IMG/VR virus record: IMGVR_UViG_3300003885_000020
Location: 1 to 37,695 of that record
DNA: 37,695 nt
Direction: 5' to 3' (one strand)
From: a virus
The first letter of the stretch is position 1. Each line of letters starts with the position of its first letter. Both the position numbers and the translations under genes were made by a program. The notes under the pieces were generated by a model that was not told the DNA's origin, searched no databases, and saw nothing but the letters and a program-made list of their open reading frames with translations. Shown here one piece after another: positions 28,011 through 36,319 of this stretch.

Positions 28011-28301
28011 ATGTCCAAGGCTAGAAAAGGTCAAAAGAAACCAACAGCTATATTTTTAGAGGCAGAAGTTGACGGGACAGGGGACAAAACAAAACTATTC
28101 TTTTGCTTCAACTGTAGAATACCCTTGATAGAATATAGAGGTAGAGTTGCGTCTATCGTCCCCGGTGACACACCATTCAAAGTTGGTACAATGCTAAAAT
28201 GTAAAGGTAATGTACAATTAAGAGATGGAGGATGGGAAGAGTGTGGTATGTATTATTCGTTTCATGGAATTATTTACACTCAAGACCCACAAGTAAGTTA
28301 A
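28011..28301 (+). CDS. Small zinc-ribbon protein in packaging operon
   Basis: The protein has 96 residues. A basic N-terminus (KARKGQKK), C32/C35 (FFCFNCRIPL) and two later Cys (LKCKG and EECGMYY) make a zinc ribbon with beta strands. It lies between terminase and portal. Its function is unknown; a packaging or head factor is plausible. Confidence 0.6.
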   Translation: MSKARKGQKKPTAIFLEAEVDGTGDKTKLFFCFNCRIPLIEYRGRVASIVPGDTPFKVGTMLKCKGNVQLRDGGWEECGMYYSFHGIIYTQDPQVS

Positions 28302-28308
28302 CAATAAG

Positions 28309-30315
28309 ATGACAGATAAAACAACAGATGAAGAAAGATTTTCAGCAGAAGAGACTGCGTTTGAGTCAGCCCCACCGTTGGACTTAGTGATAGATGATGA
28401 GCGACTTGTGGAGTTTATAGACACTTATGTTAAAAATGCAACATCATTTTATAACGGAGATAAACAGATAGATCAGAGACGAAAGAGAAACAAAAAATAC
28501 TACTTCGGTAAACAGCTAAACGACACACAATTAAAAAGCTACGAGAAGGCATTTTTAGACAACACTATAAAAGAGGGAGAAGATGTGTTGCGTCCACTAG
28601 TTCTTTCTAGAATGCCCGATATCATACTAGAAAAAGGTGCAACTAACGCATCAGACGATATTGTTGAGCTACTGAGTACCTCAATAGATAAAACTATCAA
28701 GTCGGGAGAGTTAAAGAAACTATTAACACGGTCATTTAGAGATCATCCTATATATCTAACTTCTGTAACAAAGCCTAGATGGGATCCAAATAAAGGTAGG
28801 TTTGGTGGTGCAGTTTATGAGAATATTCACCCCGACAACATAATTGCAGACCACACAGCTACATCTAACAACCAGAAACATATGCGTATTATTGTTCACT
28901 ATGTAGAGAAACCACTCAAGGACTGGATAATGATGTTTCCCAAACACGAGGATATATTAGTAGACTTTGCAGTAAAGGAGAAAAGTATCAAGGGACATTT
29001 AGACAGCAATGGATTGATAACCGAGTCTGCTATGGCAGTTAGTATCAAGGTCGCAGAGGTGTGGTTTGACTGGAAGGATAAAGCGGAAGACTTCGATGCA
29101 GACAATCCTGTATTTGATATGAAAACAGGTGTTGCATGGAAAATAGACAAGACTATATTAGACAAGAAACTAGATCCTAACTGGGACTGGGAAGGTGAGG
29201 AGAAGATATTTTTCAACGGTCAACCTGTACCAGAAGAAATGTTACAACAAATTGCACAACTAGGATTTGACGTACCAGGACTAGAAAGAAAGAAAGTATT
29301 CAGAAACTTCTTCACCAATCCACGAAAACCATTTATCTTCTCAGGCTTAGAACAGTATGGAGAAATGCCATACGACGAAACCTCAAGGATAGAAGGAAAC
29401 ATACTACTTCAAGACAACTACGATATGCGTGGAATGCAGATAACTAAGATGATAGACGACTCAAGGGGTAAGCACGTATTTAGTTCTCTAAGTGGACTCA
29501 AGAAAGAGACAGTGGACGCAATGGATATGAACGACCCAGATGAGGATGTCTTTTTAACAGGTGAGTTAGGCAAAGTTCACGCATTTATCCAGAAAGAACA
29601 ACCGTCTCAGGCTATGTTTGCAGACTTAAACAGAACACACGAGAGGATGATGGAGAGATTAAATCTATCGGGTGCGGTCAGGGGACAGATAGAGTCTGAC
29701 GTAGCTACAACAAATCAGATAGCAAGAGAGTCTAGTATCACATCAGCAAATGAAATATCAGACTTGATGGTGAACGACATCACAACCCAGATAGCAGAGT
29801 GGCATATGCAGTTCATGAAACTCAGATGGACACCAGAGCATTTTCAAGAGCTTGTGGGGTCAGCGGGTGACACAGTTCAGGAAACACTAGCCTACGACAT
29901 GATAGAAGATGGCTTAGTAGTCACAGTAAAAGCTAGTGGTACAGACAAACTACAGGCAGAGAGACAGGCCAAAGAAGAGGCACAAATTGGTATTATAGAT
30001 CCAGTTTCATATTTTAAGGATACAGGAAGGGATGACCCAGAAGGACGGGCTGAAAAAGTTTTCCTGTGGAATAATGCACCAGAATTATATTTCAAAAAGA
30101 TAATACAAGGTCAAGACTTATCTGATATTGCATCAGAGATACAGGCTACTAATCAACAAAACCTACAACAAGCAGGAGGACAGCAACCTCAATTGGGTGG
30201 TCCACAACTACCTAGTCCTCAGGATACTCAGAATATACCCACTCAACCTCAGGGATCAGTTAGAAATCTAATAGGTAAGGCAGGAAATGCCATAGGAGGT
30301 ATATTCGGGAGGTAG
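28309..30315 (+). CDS. Portal protein
   Basis: At 668 residues this is a large portal of podovirus or related type. Its order, length and position between terminase and scaffold fit. YFGKQLND, the crown-like helical part with NLSGAVRGQIESDVATTNQIARESSITSANEISDLMV and a Gln/Pro-rich C-terminus (QQNLQQAGGQQPQL and onward) are typical of portal family members. It forms the dodecameric ring through which DNA passes. A possible start alternative is not evident; the ATG follows the previous gene after 7 bases without Shine-Dalgarno. Confidence 0.8.
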   Translation: MTDKTTDEERFSAEETAFESAPPLDLVIDDERLVEFIDTYVKNATSFYNGDKQIDQRRKRNKKYYFGKQLNDTQLKSYEKAFLDNTIKEGEDVLRPLVLSRMPDIILEKGATNASDDIVELLSTSIDKTIKSGELKKLLTRSFRDHPIYLTSVTKPRWDPNKGRFGGAVYENIHPDNIIADHTATSNNQKHMRIIVHYVEKPLKDWIMMFPKHEDILVDFAVKEKSIKGHLDSNGLITESAMAVSIKVAEVWFDWKDKAEDFDADNPVFDMKTGVAWKIDKTILDKKLDPNWDWEGEEKIFFNGQPVPEEMLQQIAQLGFDVPGLERKKVFRNFFTNPRKPFIFSGLEQYGEMPYDETSRIEGNILLQDNYDMRGMQITKMIDDSRGKHVFSSLSGLKKETVDAMDMNDPDEDVFLTGELGKVHAFIQKEQPSQAMFADLNRTHERMMERLNLSGAVRGQIESDVATTNQIARESSITSANEISDLMVNDITTQIAEWHMQFMKLRWTPEHFQELVGSAGDTVQETLAYDMIEDGLVVTVKASGTDKLQAERQAKEEAQIGIIDPVSYFKDTGRDDPEGRAEKVFLWNNAPELYFKKIIQGQDLSDIASEIQATNQQNLQQAGGQQPQLGGPQLPSPQDTQNIPTQPQGSVRNLIGKAGNAIGGIFGR

Positions 30316-30316
30316 T

Positions 30317-30529
30317 ATGGACAACCTGCAAAGAGCAATTCACCATATACAGGGGTGTACCTCAAAATCAAAAAAAATAAATCCTGGTGATTTTATATCT
30401 ACTAGTTATGAGTCAGCTAAGTCGTGGGCTGGTACAGGTAATGTTATTAGTAAAGAAGTAAAAATGAGAGATATACTTGATGATATAACAGAACCACTGG
30501 GCGGAGATTATATATATAGACCCCAGTAG
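30317..30529 (+). CDS. Small ADP-ribosyltransferase-fold-like fragment
   Basis: The protein has 70 residues. PGDFISTSYESAKSWAGTGNVISKEVKMRDILDDITEPLGGDYIYRP resembles the end of the ART-like domain fused to phage MuF or portal-linked proteins (GDFVSxSxxYA...G-x-V-x-x-x-V-x-x-x-D-I). An N-terminal catalytic Arg is missing, so it is either a truncated piece or a small relative. It lies directly after the portal, as in those phages. No ADP-ribosylation activity can be claimed. Confidence 0.5.
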   Translation: MDNLQRAIHHIQGCTSKSKKINPGDFISTSYESAKSWAGTGNVISKEVKMRDILDDITEPLGGDYIYRPQ

Positions 30530-30548
30530 GTCGCAAATCAGAAAGCGG

Positions 30549-30577
30549 TTGCAAAAGCTATAAGAAGATAATACAAT
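30549..30577 (+). promoter_or_regulatory. Leaderless promoter for the scaffold gene
   Basis: TTGCAA, a 17-base spacer and TACAAT are followed by exactly 6 bases and the ATG at 30584. The same pattern occurs at 17644. It gives the scaffold gene its own supply. Confidence 0.65.
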
Positions 30578-30583
30578 AACAAC

Positions 30584-31273
30584 ATGACAGAGGAGAAAAA
30601 ATCTCAAGAAGTCGAAGAAACTAAACCTACAACTACAGAAGAAGTAGAAGCTCCTACTATAAAAGAAACTTCAACTGATACAACCCCATCTATATCAGAC
30701 GATCAACTATCCTCAGTCAGTGATACTGTTAGCAAGTCTGTAATTCAAAGATTATCTGAGTCACTTGGGTTGAACAAGAAAGAAGCTGAGGAACTACCAA
30801 CAGATCCAGAGTCTCTACAGAAAATAGTAGACGAAAGAGTACAATCTCAACTACAAGATAGAGACGCAAAGAATGAGGAGATAAGAAAACTAGAGGAAAC
30901 CCAACAGTCTAATAATATAAATAGTATTATAAAAGGGTGGGACTCTCAGTACACTCAACTTGCACAGTCAGGTAAAGTACCTGCTATTAAAAAGTTAAGT
31001 GATCCTAACGATCCTGGAGTTGTCGCAAAAAGAAAGATGATAATGGCAATCGGTAAAGTTATAGAACAAAACAAAGCTAAGGGAATAGAATACACACCAA
31101 CAGTTGCAGAGATTTTAGTTAACTATCCAACTGTACTAGACGGCCCACCTGGGGCAGACTTACCCATTAGTGGAAGCACAGCAGGCGTGTCTAATAGTCC
31201 TCAAGTTAATTATCAAAAGGATATTGCAGGTAAATCTTTTCAACAGATAATAGACGCAGAAAAAAGAGACTAA
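30584..31273 (+). CDS. Capsid scaffold protein
   Basis: The 229-residue protein is acidic and Ser/Thr/Glu/Gln-rich. A disordered N-terminus (1-45) is followed by helices (VSDTVSKSVIQRLSESLGL, EERVQSQLQDRD-like coiled section) and a folded C-terminal end. This layout, and its place between portal and capsid gene, identify it as the scaffold that templates prohead assembly. The last helix (SFQQIIDAEKRD) is the likely capsid contact. Confidence 0.75.
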   Translation: MTEEKKSQEVEETKPTTTEEVEAPTIKETSTDTTPSISDDQLSSVSDTVSKSVIQRLSESLGLNKKEAEELPTDPESLQKIVDERVQSQLQDRDAKNEEIRKLEETQQSNNINSIIKGWDSQYTQLAQSGKVPAIKKLSDPNDPGVVAKRKMIMAIGKVIEQNKAKGIEYTPTVAEILVNYPTVLDGPPGADLPISGSTAGVSNSPQVNYQKDIAGKSFQQIIDAEKRD

Positions 31274-31281
31274 AGTACTGT

Positions 31282-31311
31282 TTGACAATCATTACAGTTT
31301 AGTTTTATAAT
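31282..31311 (+). promoter_or_regulatory. Capsid gene promoter (TTGACA-18-TATAAT)
   Basis: Near-consensus -35 and -10 with an 18-base spacer. It is the strongest promoter in the window and lies before the capsid gene, followed by the structured leader at 31318-31352. Confidence 0.85.
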
Positions 31312-31317
31312 ACAACC

Positions 31318-31352
31318 AGAGATAAATCTCACCCAAGCGGTGAGTTTTTTTT
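31318..31352 (+). promoter_or_regulatory. Capsid mRNA leader hairpin with U tract
   Basis: CTCACC (31328-31333), loop CAAGC, GGTGAG (31339-31344), then eight Ts. Upstream GAGA (31319-31322) can pair with TCTC (31327-31330), overlapping the first stem. The element starts at or just after the expected transcription start. It has the shape of an intrinsic terminator but stands before the most expressed gene, so it is more likely a 5' stabiliser or an attenuator. Confidence 0.65.
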
Positions 31353-31367
31353 GTTTAACAACACAAC

Positions 31368-32483
31368 ATGGCAGGACAAGCAATAACACCAGACGGAATA
31401 GCTATTACCAACAGGGTTGATGGTAAAACGTTAAGAGACCTTAACAACAAGGTTATTGACACAGTTCTTAATGGACCTACTTACATATCCCGCCAGATGA
31501 GGAAAGCACGAAAGTTCTCAGGCTCTATCAAAGATTTCACTATTAAATATCAAGCAAGTTCACAATTTGAATGGTTTGTAGGGATTGAAACGTTTAACGC
31601 TTCAGCAGAAGATAATGAAATCACACTATCTTATGCCCATACAGGTGGAACACAGCCTAAAGTATCTATAATGTTAGAGTCTTTTGCTAATGCAGGAGAG
31701 AAAGGTGTTATCCCACTAGATGCTTATAAGTTCCAAGAAGCTGGAGTTGAGGTAACTCAGAATGTAGCCTCAGCAATCTACGGAGATGGATCAGCAAATA
31801 AACCTAACGGACTTCAGTCTATAGTAGATGACTCTACTAATGCAGCAACAATCGGTGGTCAATCAAGAGCAACATACTCTACACTCAACGCAACCTACAC
31901 AGACTCAAGTGGAGTAATCTCACTTGCTAAACTAGGTGTAGGAGATGATGCAGCAGCAAGAGGTGGAGAATTAGCAGCAGTACCTAATATCAACGTAACA
32001 GACTTCCCAACATGGAGCTTTTACGAACAGTTGATTGATCCACAAATGAGAGCTAACTACAACTCAGATGGTTTCCCAATGCTCGGAGTTGGAACTGAAG
32101 GAACTGTATCTCGAGCTAAACTAGGTGGCGGAGCAGGTTTCCAAGCACTGCACCACAGAGGGATGCCAGCTATTAAAGATAAACAGGCAACATCTGGGGT
32201 ATGGTACAAACTAAATGAAAGTTCATTTGCATGGTACGGAAGGACAGTCGTACCTACAGAATATGCAACACTAGGACTTAGAAAAGCTGATCTTGGTGAC
32301 ATGTCTACCTACGAGTCAGTAGCAGGAGAAGAAGCACCAAGCTCATTCAACGGATGGTTCTATCAACCACCTATGATGATGCCTGATCAGGCTGGAACTA
32401 TCGCACGATTTTATGTAATCGGACAGATGATGACATGGAACCCAAACATGAATATGCAATTACACAGTATTACAGGAATTTAA
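31368..32483 (+). CDS. Major capsid protein, HK97-fold type
   Basis: This 371-residue protein follows the scaffold. The first part, AITNRVDGKTLRDLNNKVIDTVLNGPTYISRQM, is an N-terminal arm. GDGSANKPNGLQSIVDD is the common loop seen in HK97-like capsid proteins, followed by PTWSFYEQLIDPQMRANYN and a core A-domain beta/alpha pattern. It ends QMMTWNPNMNMQLHSI. It builds the icosahedral shell. The strongest promoter and a structured leader precede it. The next gene, a probable decoration protein, follows at once. Confidence 0.82.
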   Translation: MAGQAITPDGIAITNRVDGKTLRDLNNKVIDTVLNGPTYISRQMRKARKFSGSIKDFTIKYQASSQFEWFVGIETFNASAEDNEITLSYAHTGGTQPKVSIMLESFANAGEKGVIPLDAYKFQEAGVEVTQNVASAIYGDGSANKPNGLQSIVDDSTNAATIGGQSRATYSTLNATYTDSSGVISLAKLGVGDDAAARGGELAAVPNINVTDFPTWSFYEQLIDPQMRANYNSDGFPMLGVGTEGTVSRAKLGGGAGFQALHHRGMPAIKDKQATSGVWYKLNESSFAWYGRTVVPTEYATLGLRKADLGDMSTYESVAGEEAPSSFNGWFYQPPMMMPDQAGTIARFYVIGQMMTWNPNMNMQLHSITGI

Positions 32484-32484
32484 T

Positions 32485-33213
32485 ATGAGCATTTCAAACA
32501 TATCACAAGAAAGATACACATCAAGCGCAGCACCGTTGCACGCTCTAGGACAACTTGATATTGATAAATGGGGTAGAAAGTTCAGGTATGCACAAGCAGG
32601 CGCAAGTGCTTTGGTAACAGGACATTTAGTACAAGAGCCTGCAGAGGTCACTAACTACTACTCTATGGTAGTACAGGCTGCATCTGCTATCGGAAGCAAA
32701 ACAATCTCTGTAACACTAGGTGGAACAGCAGTAACAGCAGAACAGTTTAACGATGGAGATCTAACAGTCGAGTCCTCAACTGGGCTAGGACAAAGTTTCA
32801 AGATCATAAGTCACACAATACAAACATCTACTACAGGCACATGTACTTTCACAGTAGACAGGCCAGTAGCAATCGCACTTACAACTAGCTCTCAGGTAAC
32901 TGTTAGAAAGAATCACTACGATGGAGTTGTAGACTTTCCTACCACCCCAACAGGTGGACCAGCAGGATTTGCACTATTCGCAGTACCAGCATCAGAACAT
33001 GCTTGGATTCAAACAGGTGGTGACACAGCAGTATTGTTTGATACGGGTGTGAATGCAGCTGCAGACCAATCTGGAATAATGCCATCAGCAGATGTAGCAG
33101 GTTCAGTAAGCCCAGCAGCAGCAGCAGATGTATCACCAACTTTCATAGGTTTCTCAAGAGCAATCGGATCTGTAGACTCTACATTCGGAATGGCTAGGAT
33201 TACACTAGACTAA
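32485..33213 (+). CDS. Capsid decoration / head protein
   Basis: This 242-residue, beta-rich, Ala/Thr/Ser-rich protein lies next to the capsid gene. RKFRYAQAGASALVTGHLV is the start of a small beta domain seen in phage head decoration proteins, followed by an Ig-like middle (TISVTLGGTAVTAEQFNDGDL) and a closing VRKNHYDGVVD. It probably binds the outside of the capsid. A terminator hairpin follows it. Confidence 0.65.
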   Translation: MSISNISQERYTSSAAPLHALGQLDIDKWGRKFRYAQAGASALVTGHLVQEPAEVTNYYSMVVQAASAIGSKTISVTLGGTAVTAEQFNDGDLTVESSTGLGQSFKIISHTIQTSTTGTCTFTVDRPVAIALTTSSQVTVRKNHYDGVVDFPTTPTGGPAGFALFAVPASEHAWIQTGGDTAVLFDTGVNAAADQSGIMPSADVAGSVSPAAAADVSPTFIGFSRAIGSVDSTFGMARITLD

Positions 33214-33239
33214 CGGACAGGACATTTCATGGAGGGATT

Positions 33240-33275
33240 ACCTCACCTCACGATTAAAAGAGGTTGAGGTTTTTT
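33240..33275 (+). terminator. Intrinsic terminator after the decoration gene
   Basis: ACCTCACCTC (33240-33249) and GAGGTTGAGGT (33260-33270) pair with one bulged T, followed by six Ts. It ends the capsid transcript or attenuates it. The following gene starts 12 bases later with no own promoter seen, so read-through must occur. The stem carries the same CTCACC run as the three leader hairpins. Confidence 0.75.
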
Positions 33276-33286
33276 AATTTACAAAC

Positions 33287-33817
33287 ATGTCAGGAACACA
33301 AATAGAACAAAATTTATACGGAGTCAATCAACACGGATTTAACAGTGCAAAAGATGGTACGTTGTCTGGTGTGCTTACCTTTTCAGGTGCAAATACTCAT
33401 TCAGGAGTAGAAACCCACTCGGGAGCCGAGGTTTTTAGTGGTGCATTAACCCTAACCTCACCAACTGCAGGCTTGGGATATGCAGCAGGAGCAGGTGGAG
33501 CTGTGACTCAGATTACAAATAGATCAACAGGGGTAACTCTTAATACGGTAACTGGAACGATAACCACAGACAACTCATCCCTAGCAGCAGAAGCATCTGC
33601 TGACTTTATTGTTACAAACAGTGCAGTAGCTATCGGTGATGTTATCATCCTCTCAATTCAGTCAGGAGAAAATAGTGGTGGTACAGTTCTATCAGTTCAA
33701 GATGTAGCAGCAGGATCATTTGCCATTAGAGTACACAACGGAAACGTAGCAGCAGGTACAGCAGAGACCGGTGCTATTAAGATCAACTTCGCAGTCATCA
33801 AGGCAGTAAGCGCCTAA
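33287..33817 (+). CDS. Beta-rich virion protein with short repeats
   Basis: This 176-residue protein has repeats SGVLTFSGANTHSG, VETHSGAEVFSGALT near residues 26-55, like a small beta-solenoid. A beta sandwich follows, with DFIVTNSAVAIGDVIILSIQSG and FAIRVHNGNVAAGTAETGAIKINFAVIKA. The latter is typical of phage head-fibre or spike-like proteins. It is transcribed by read-through of the hairpin before it. The structural role is inferred. Confidence 0.6.
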   Translation: MSGTQIEQNLYGVNQHGFNSAKDGTLSGVLTFSGANTHSGVETHSGAEVFSGALTLTSPTAGLGYAAGAGGAVTQITNRSTGVTLNTVTGTITTDNSSLAAEASADFIVTNSAVAIGDVIILSIQSGENSGGTVLSVQDVAAGSFAIRVHNGNVAAGTAETGAIKINFAVIKAVSA

Positions 33818-33840
33818 ACACTACACTTCTATAATTCTTG

Positions 33841-33849
33841 TGATATAAT
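33841..33849 (+). promoter_or_regulatory. Extended -10 promoter, leaderless
   Basis: TGA-TATAAT is followed by 5 bases and the ATG at 33855. A second TATAAT lies 14 bases upstream (33830-33835). The expected message begins at the ATG. Confidence 0.6.
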
Positions 33850-33854
33850 TGGAT

Positions 33855-34196
33855 ATGGCAATAATTTCTTTACCCAAAGATGGAAACGCAAAATCTATAC
33901 AAATAGTTCCCTCGGTTGTTGCGCTTGCACAGACTTATGATGTGACGGTATCAGCATCAACTGAGATTACACTAAATACAAATACTTCATTTATTGAAGT
34001 AACGGCGGGTGATGAAGGTATTATGTTGAAATGGGGCACAAGTGATGTTACAACTTCAAATAATGATGAGTACATAGCAAAAGATACAACTAGACAATAT
34101 GTTGTACCGACAGACTCTAGTACAGGATCACTTTTTACCGCAGTTAATTTTATAGAAAGAGTTGCAAGCGCTTTCTTGGTGGTTGTAGAAAAATAA
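33855..34196 (+). CDS. Small beta-rich virion protein
   Basis: From the ATG at 33855 this is a 113-residue protein. It has QTYDVTVSASTEITLNTNTSFIEVTAGDEGIMLKWGTS, a compact beta-sandwich-like domain, and LFTAVNFIERVASAFLVVVEK at the end. Small proteins of this type (similar to the gene at 36928) sit on or in phage particles. It is made from its own leaderless promoter, just before the glycosidase gene. Confidence 0.55.
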   Translation: MAIISLPKDGNAKSIQIVPSVVALAQTYDVTVSASTEITLNTNTSFIEVTAGDEGIMLKWGTSDVTTSNNDEYIAKDTTRQYVVPTDSSTGSLFTAVNFIERVASAFLVVVEK

Positions 34197-34197
34197 C

Positions 34198-35199
34198 ATG
34201 GCAAAGTGGTTATCGAAATCAATGTCTTGGATTTATCCAGGATCTCCCTCTTGTAACTCCAATACAGAATATTCTGATGGTAGGGTAACTCACTTTCTAA
34301 AACCTGAATATTACAGAGTTGATTCAAATGGTGATTTGGAGCAAGTAACTGTTGCAGCAGATGGATGTAACGCATACTCTGTTGCAAATGCAGCTGATAT
34401 TAGAAAGAACTGTGACAAGGCATATTTTACAATTTCAGGGTCTTATTCGAGTATTTTTACGTTAGTTGGTGATTCAGGAAAAGAAACTACAGCAATTAAT
34501 ACTATTAAAACTTTTCTTACTACAACAGGCTTTGATGGGATTGAATTGGATTGGGAGGGTTTTGGATCATGGACTGCCCAAGAATATTCAGACTACAAGT
34601 CATTTGTTGATACCCTGGGCACTTCCTTAGCTCTGGTTGGAAAGAAACTAATGATTGACGGTCCCCCTATTGGGGACGCAACAGAGCAAGGGTATTATGA
34701 ATGGAAGTATGAAGATTTTGAGTCTCTAGCAGTGGATTATATTGTTGCCTTGGCTTACGACTGGCAATATGATTTTGGAGCAGGTACTTCAATTTCTCCA
34801 ACATCAAGAGTAAATAATGTGTGTGATTGGATGAAGGGAAAGATTACAAATATAGATAGAATTGTTATTGGCCTACCTTCATATGGATATCATGGTGTAA
34901 CAGCTGGATACACAATAATAATTGACACAAAGACTGAATCAGAAGCTTTTACGGGGTATGGTACAGCTACAAGAAATTCAGACCATGAGATGAATTGGAC
35001 TAATGGAGGAAGTTCATATTTTTACAATGATGCAACGGGAATTAGCTCAAAAAGAGATATTGTTGAAGCTAAGGGTATAAAGTTTGTGTCTGTTTGGCAC
35101 CTGGGTGGTAATGACGGTTTTACAGGAAAAGATGAACAGTCGATCACAAAAGGTTTTATAAATAATACATCGAAGTCTCTTGGTGTAAACATTATTTAA
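34198..35199 (+). CDS. GH18-type glycoside hydrolase, virion-region
   Basis: The protein has 333 residues. The glycosidase family 18 signature is DGIELDWE (113-120), with E120 as the acid and D118 beside it; the second Asp of DGxDxDxE is Glu. AYFTISG, DYIVALAYDWQYD, VIGLPSYGY and FVSVWHLGGND are further family marks of a TIM barrel. GH18 enzymes cut beta-1,4-linked N-acetylglucosamine polymers or related wall glycans. No signal peptide. Placed among virion genes it may be a particle enzyme that opens capsule or wall at entry, or a late lysis enzyme. It starts 1 base after the preceding gene. Confidence 0.75.
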   Translation: MAKWLSKSMSWIYPGSPSCNSNTEYSDGRVTHFLKPEYYRVDSNGDLEQVTVAADGCNAYSVANAADIRKNCDKAYFTISGSYSSIFTLVGDSGKETTAINTIKTFLTTTGFDGIELDWEGFGSWTAQEYSDYKSFVDTLGTSLALVGKKLMIDGPPIGDATEQGYYEWKYEDFESLAVDYIVALAYDWQYDFGAGTSISPTSRVNNVCDWMKGKITNIDRIVIGLPSYGYHGVTAGYTIIIDTKTESEAFTGYGTATRNSDHEMNWTNGGSSYFYNDATGISSKRDIVEAKGIKFVSVWHLGGNDGFTGKDEQSITKGFINNTSKSLGVNII

Positions 35200-35206
35200 T
35201 TTGTTA

Positions 35207-35215
35207 TGATACAAT
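35207..35215 (+). promoter_or_regulatory. Extended -10 promoter, near-leaderless
   Basis: TGA-TACAAT is followed by 7 bases and the ATG at 35223. It has the same TGATACAAT as the promoter at 150. Confidence 0.55.
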
Positions 35216-35222
35216 AAAAAAG

Positions 35223-35462
35223 ATGGCAAAAGATAAGACCAAAAAAGGTCGAAAAACACCAGCCGAACAACTTATCTCAGAATTTCTTAAACTTCATAAT
35301 ATCTCCATTATCCTAGACAACATAAACACTACAGTAGAGAATATCCCTGGGGTATTCTATACAGTAGATCAAAGACCCCGAATACGTTTCTTTTTTAAGG
35401 AAGATTTAATGAAACCAACAGAAAAAACGAACGGTGCAACCCCCAAGATGGAGATAAACTAA
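35223..35462 (+). CDS. Small hypothetical protein of head region
   Basis: This 79-residue protein has a basic start (KDKTKKGRKTPAEQL), a helix (ISEFLKLHNISIILD) and a short strand region (FYTVDQRPRIRFFF). No family is recognised. It is first in an operon of small proteins between the glycosidase and the next structured-leader promoter. Confidence 0.55.
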   Translation: MAKDKTKKGRKTPAEQLISEFLKLHNISIILDNINTTVENIPGVFYTVDQRPRIRFFFKEDLMKPTEKTNGATPKMEIN

Positions 35463-35463
35463 T

Positions 35464-36144
35464 ATGCAACCAGACAAAGCTAAGTCAGCTAAACAACAGG
35501 AAATGGAGAGAAGAGCTAATGATCTTATCCGTATCTATAATCCACTAGATAAACGGTATGTTGTAAAGTACGATAAACGAGGTGGCACAAAACTATTTCC
35601 AATAGAGGCAAAGAGTGAGTCTGTAGTTGTGAGGTATATTGCAGATAAGTACACAAAGGAAATGTACAATCTTATTATCTCAAAAGAAGCTAGTGATGCC
35701 ATTACTGCAGAGAATGAAAGACGGGTTGAAAAGGGTATGGCCGTAATGGACAAGACACAAAAGACGGGAGAACAAATGCAGTTTGAGACACCGTACTACA
35801 TGCCCAACAACGAAAAGGCAATGAAGATACTATCTGTTCTTTGGGTTGGTACAGAGAGTGAGTTTGGGGTTGATCAGGTACTAGAGGACGAGTCAGATCC
35901 AACAGACACAAGAACTACATTTGAGAAATCGTTAGAGGAAATACAAACTAGAAAAGTTGGAGAGACAGCAAAAGTAGAGAAAAAGGAAAGTGTTAAGGTT
36001 GAAGGAGATAACAGTCTAGTATGTGATCATCCGGAGTGTGGGTTTGAGGCAAAGTCATCTCTTGGGTTGATAAGTCATAAAAGAAAACACAGGAATGAGA
36101 TGGAAAACAAGAAAAAAGAAGCGGTCAAAAACATATCTAAGTAA
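35464..36144 (+). CDS. Protein with C2H2 zinc finger at the C-terminus
   Basis: The protein has 226 residues. Residues about 20-65 (LIRIYNPLDKRYVVKYDKRG...VVVRYIADKYTKEMYNLI) form a small domain shared with the gene at 36319. A long helical middle follows. The end is a classical C2H2 zinc finger: C187-X4-C192-X12-H205-X3-H209 (CDHPECGFEAKSSLGLISHK), followed by a basic tail. C2H2 fingers are uncommon in bacterial and phage proteins. It may bind the genome or a host DNA site. Otherwise the function is unknown. Confidence 0.65.
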   Translation: MQPDKAKSAKQQEMERRANDLIRIYNPLDKRYVVKYDKRGGTKLFPIEAKSESVVVRYIADKYTKEMYNLIISKEASDAITAENERRVEKGMAVMDKTQKTGEQMQFETPYYMPNNEKAMKILSVLWVGTESEFGVDQVLEDESDPTDTRTTFEKSLEEIQTRKVGETAKVEKKESVKVEGDNSLVCDHPECGFEAKSSLGLISHKRKHRNEMENKKKEAVKNISK

Positions 36145-36145
36145 C

Positions 36146-36319
36146 ATGCAAACAGATACAACAAAGGAACTATCCCGAATACTTGGGATAATGATAACAG
36201 ACACCAATATGCGTAAGAAGTGGAAAGAACTTGATCAAACAGGTGGTGTCACTATGCGACACGTTCAGGAGATACTTCAAGTTCTACTAGAAAAGCAGAT
36301 AGAGCTAGAAAAGGAATAG
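36146..36319 (+). CDS. Small helical hypothetical protein
   Basis: The ATG at 36146, in the context TAACATG, gives 57 residues: MQTDTTKELSRILGIMITD, then MRKKWKELDQTGGVTMRHVQEILQVLLEKQ. A longer frame from 36095 would overlap the zinc-finger gene. It is helical and unnamed. The stop overlaps the GTG of the next gene by one base. Confidence 0.55.
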   Translation: MQTDTTKELSRILGIMITDTNMRKKWKELDQTGGVTMRHVQEILQVLLEKQIELEKE

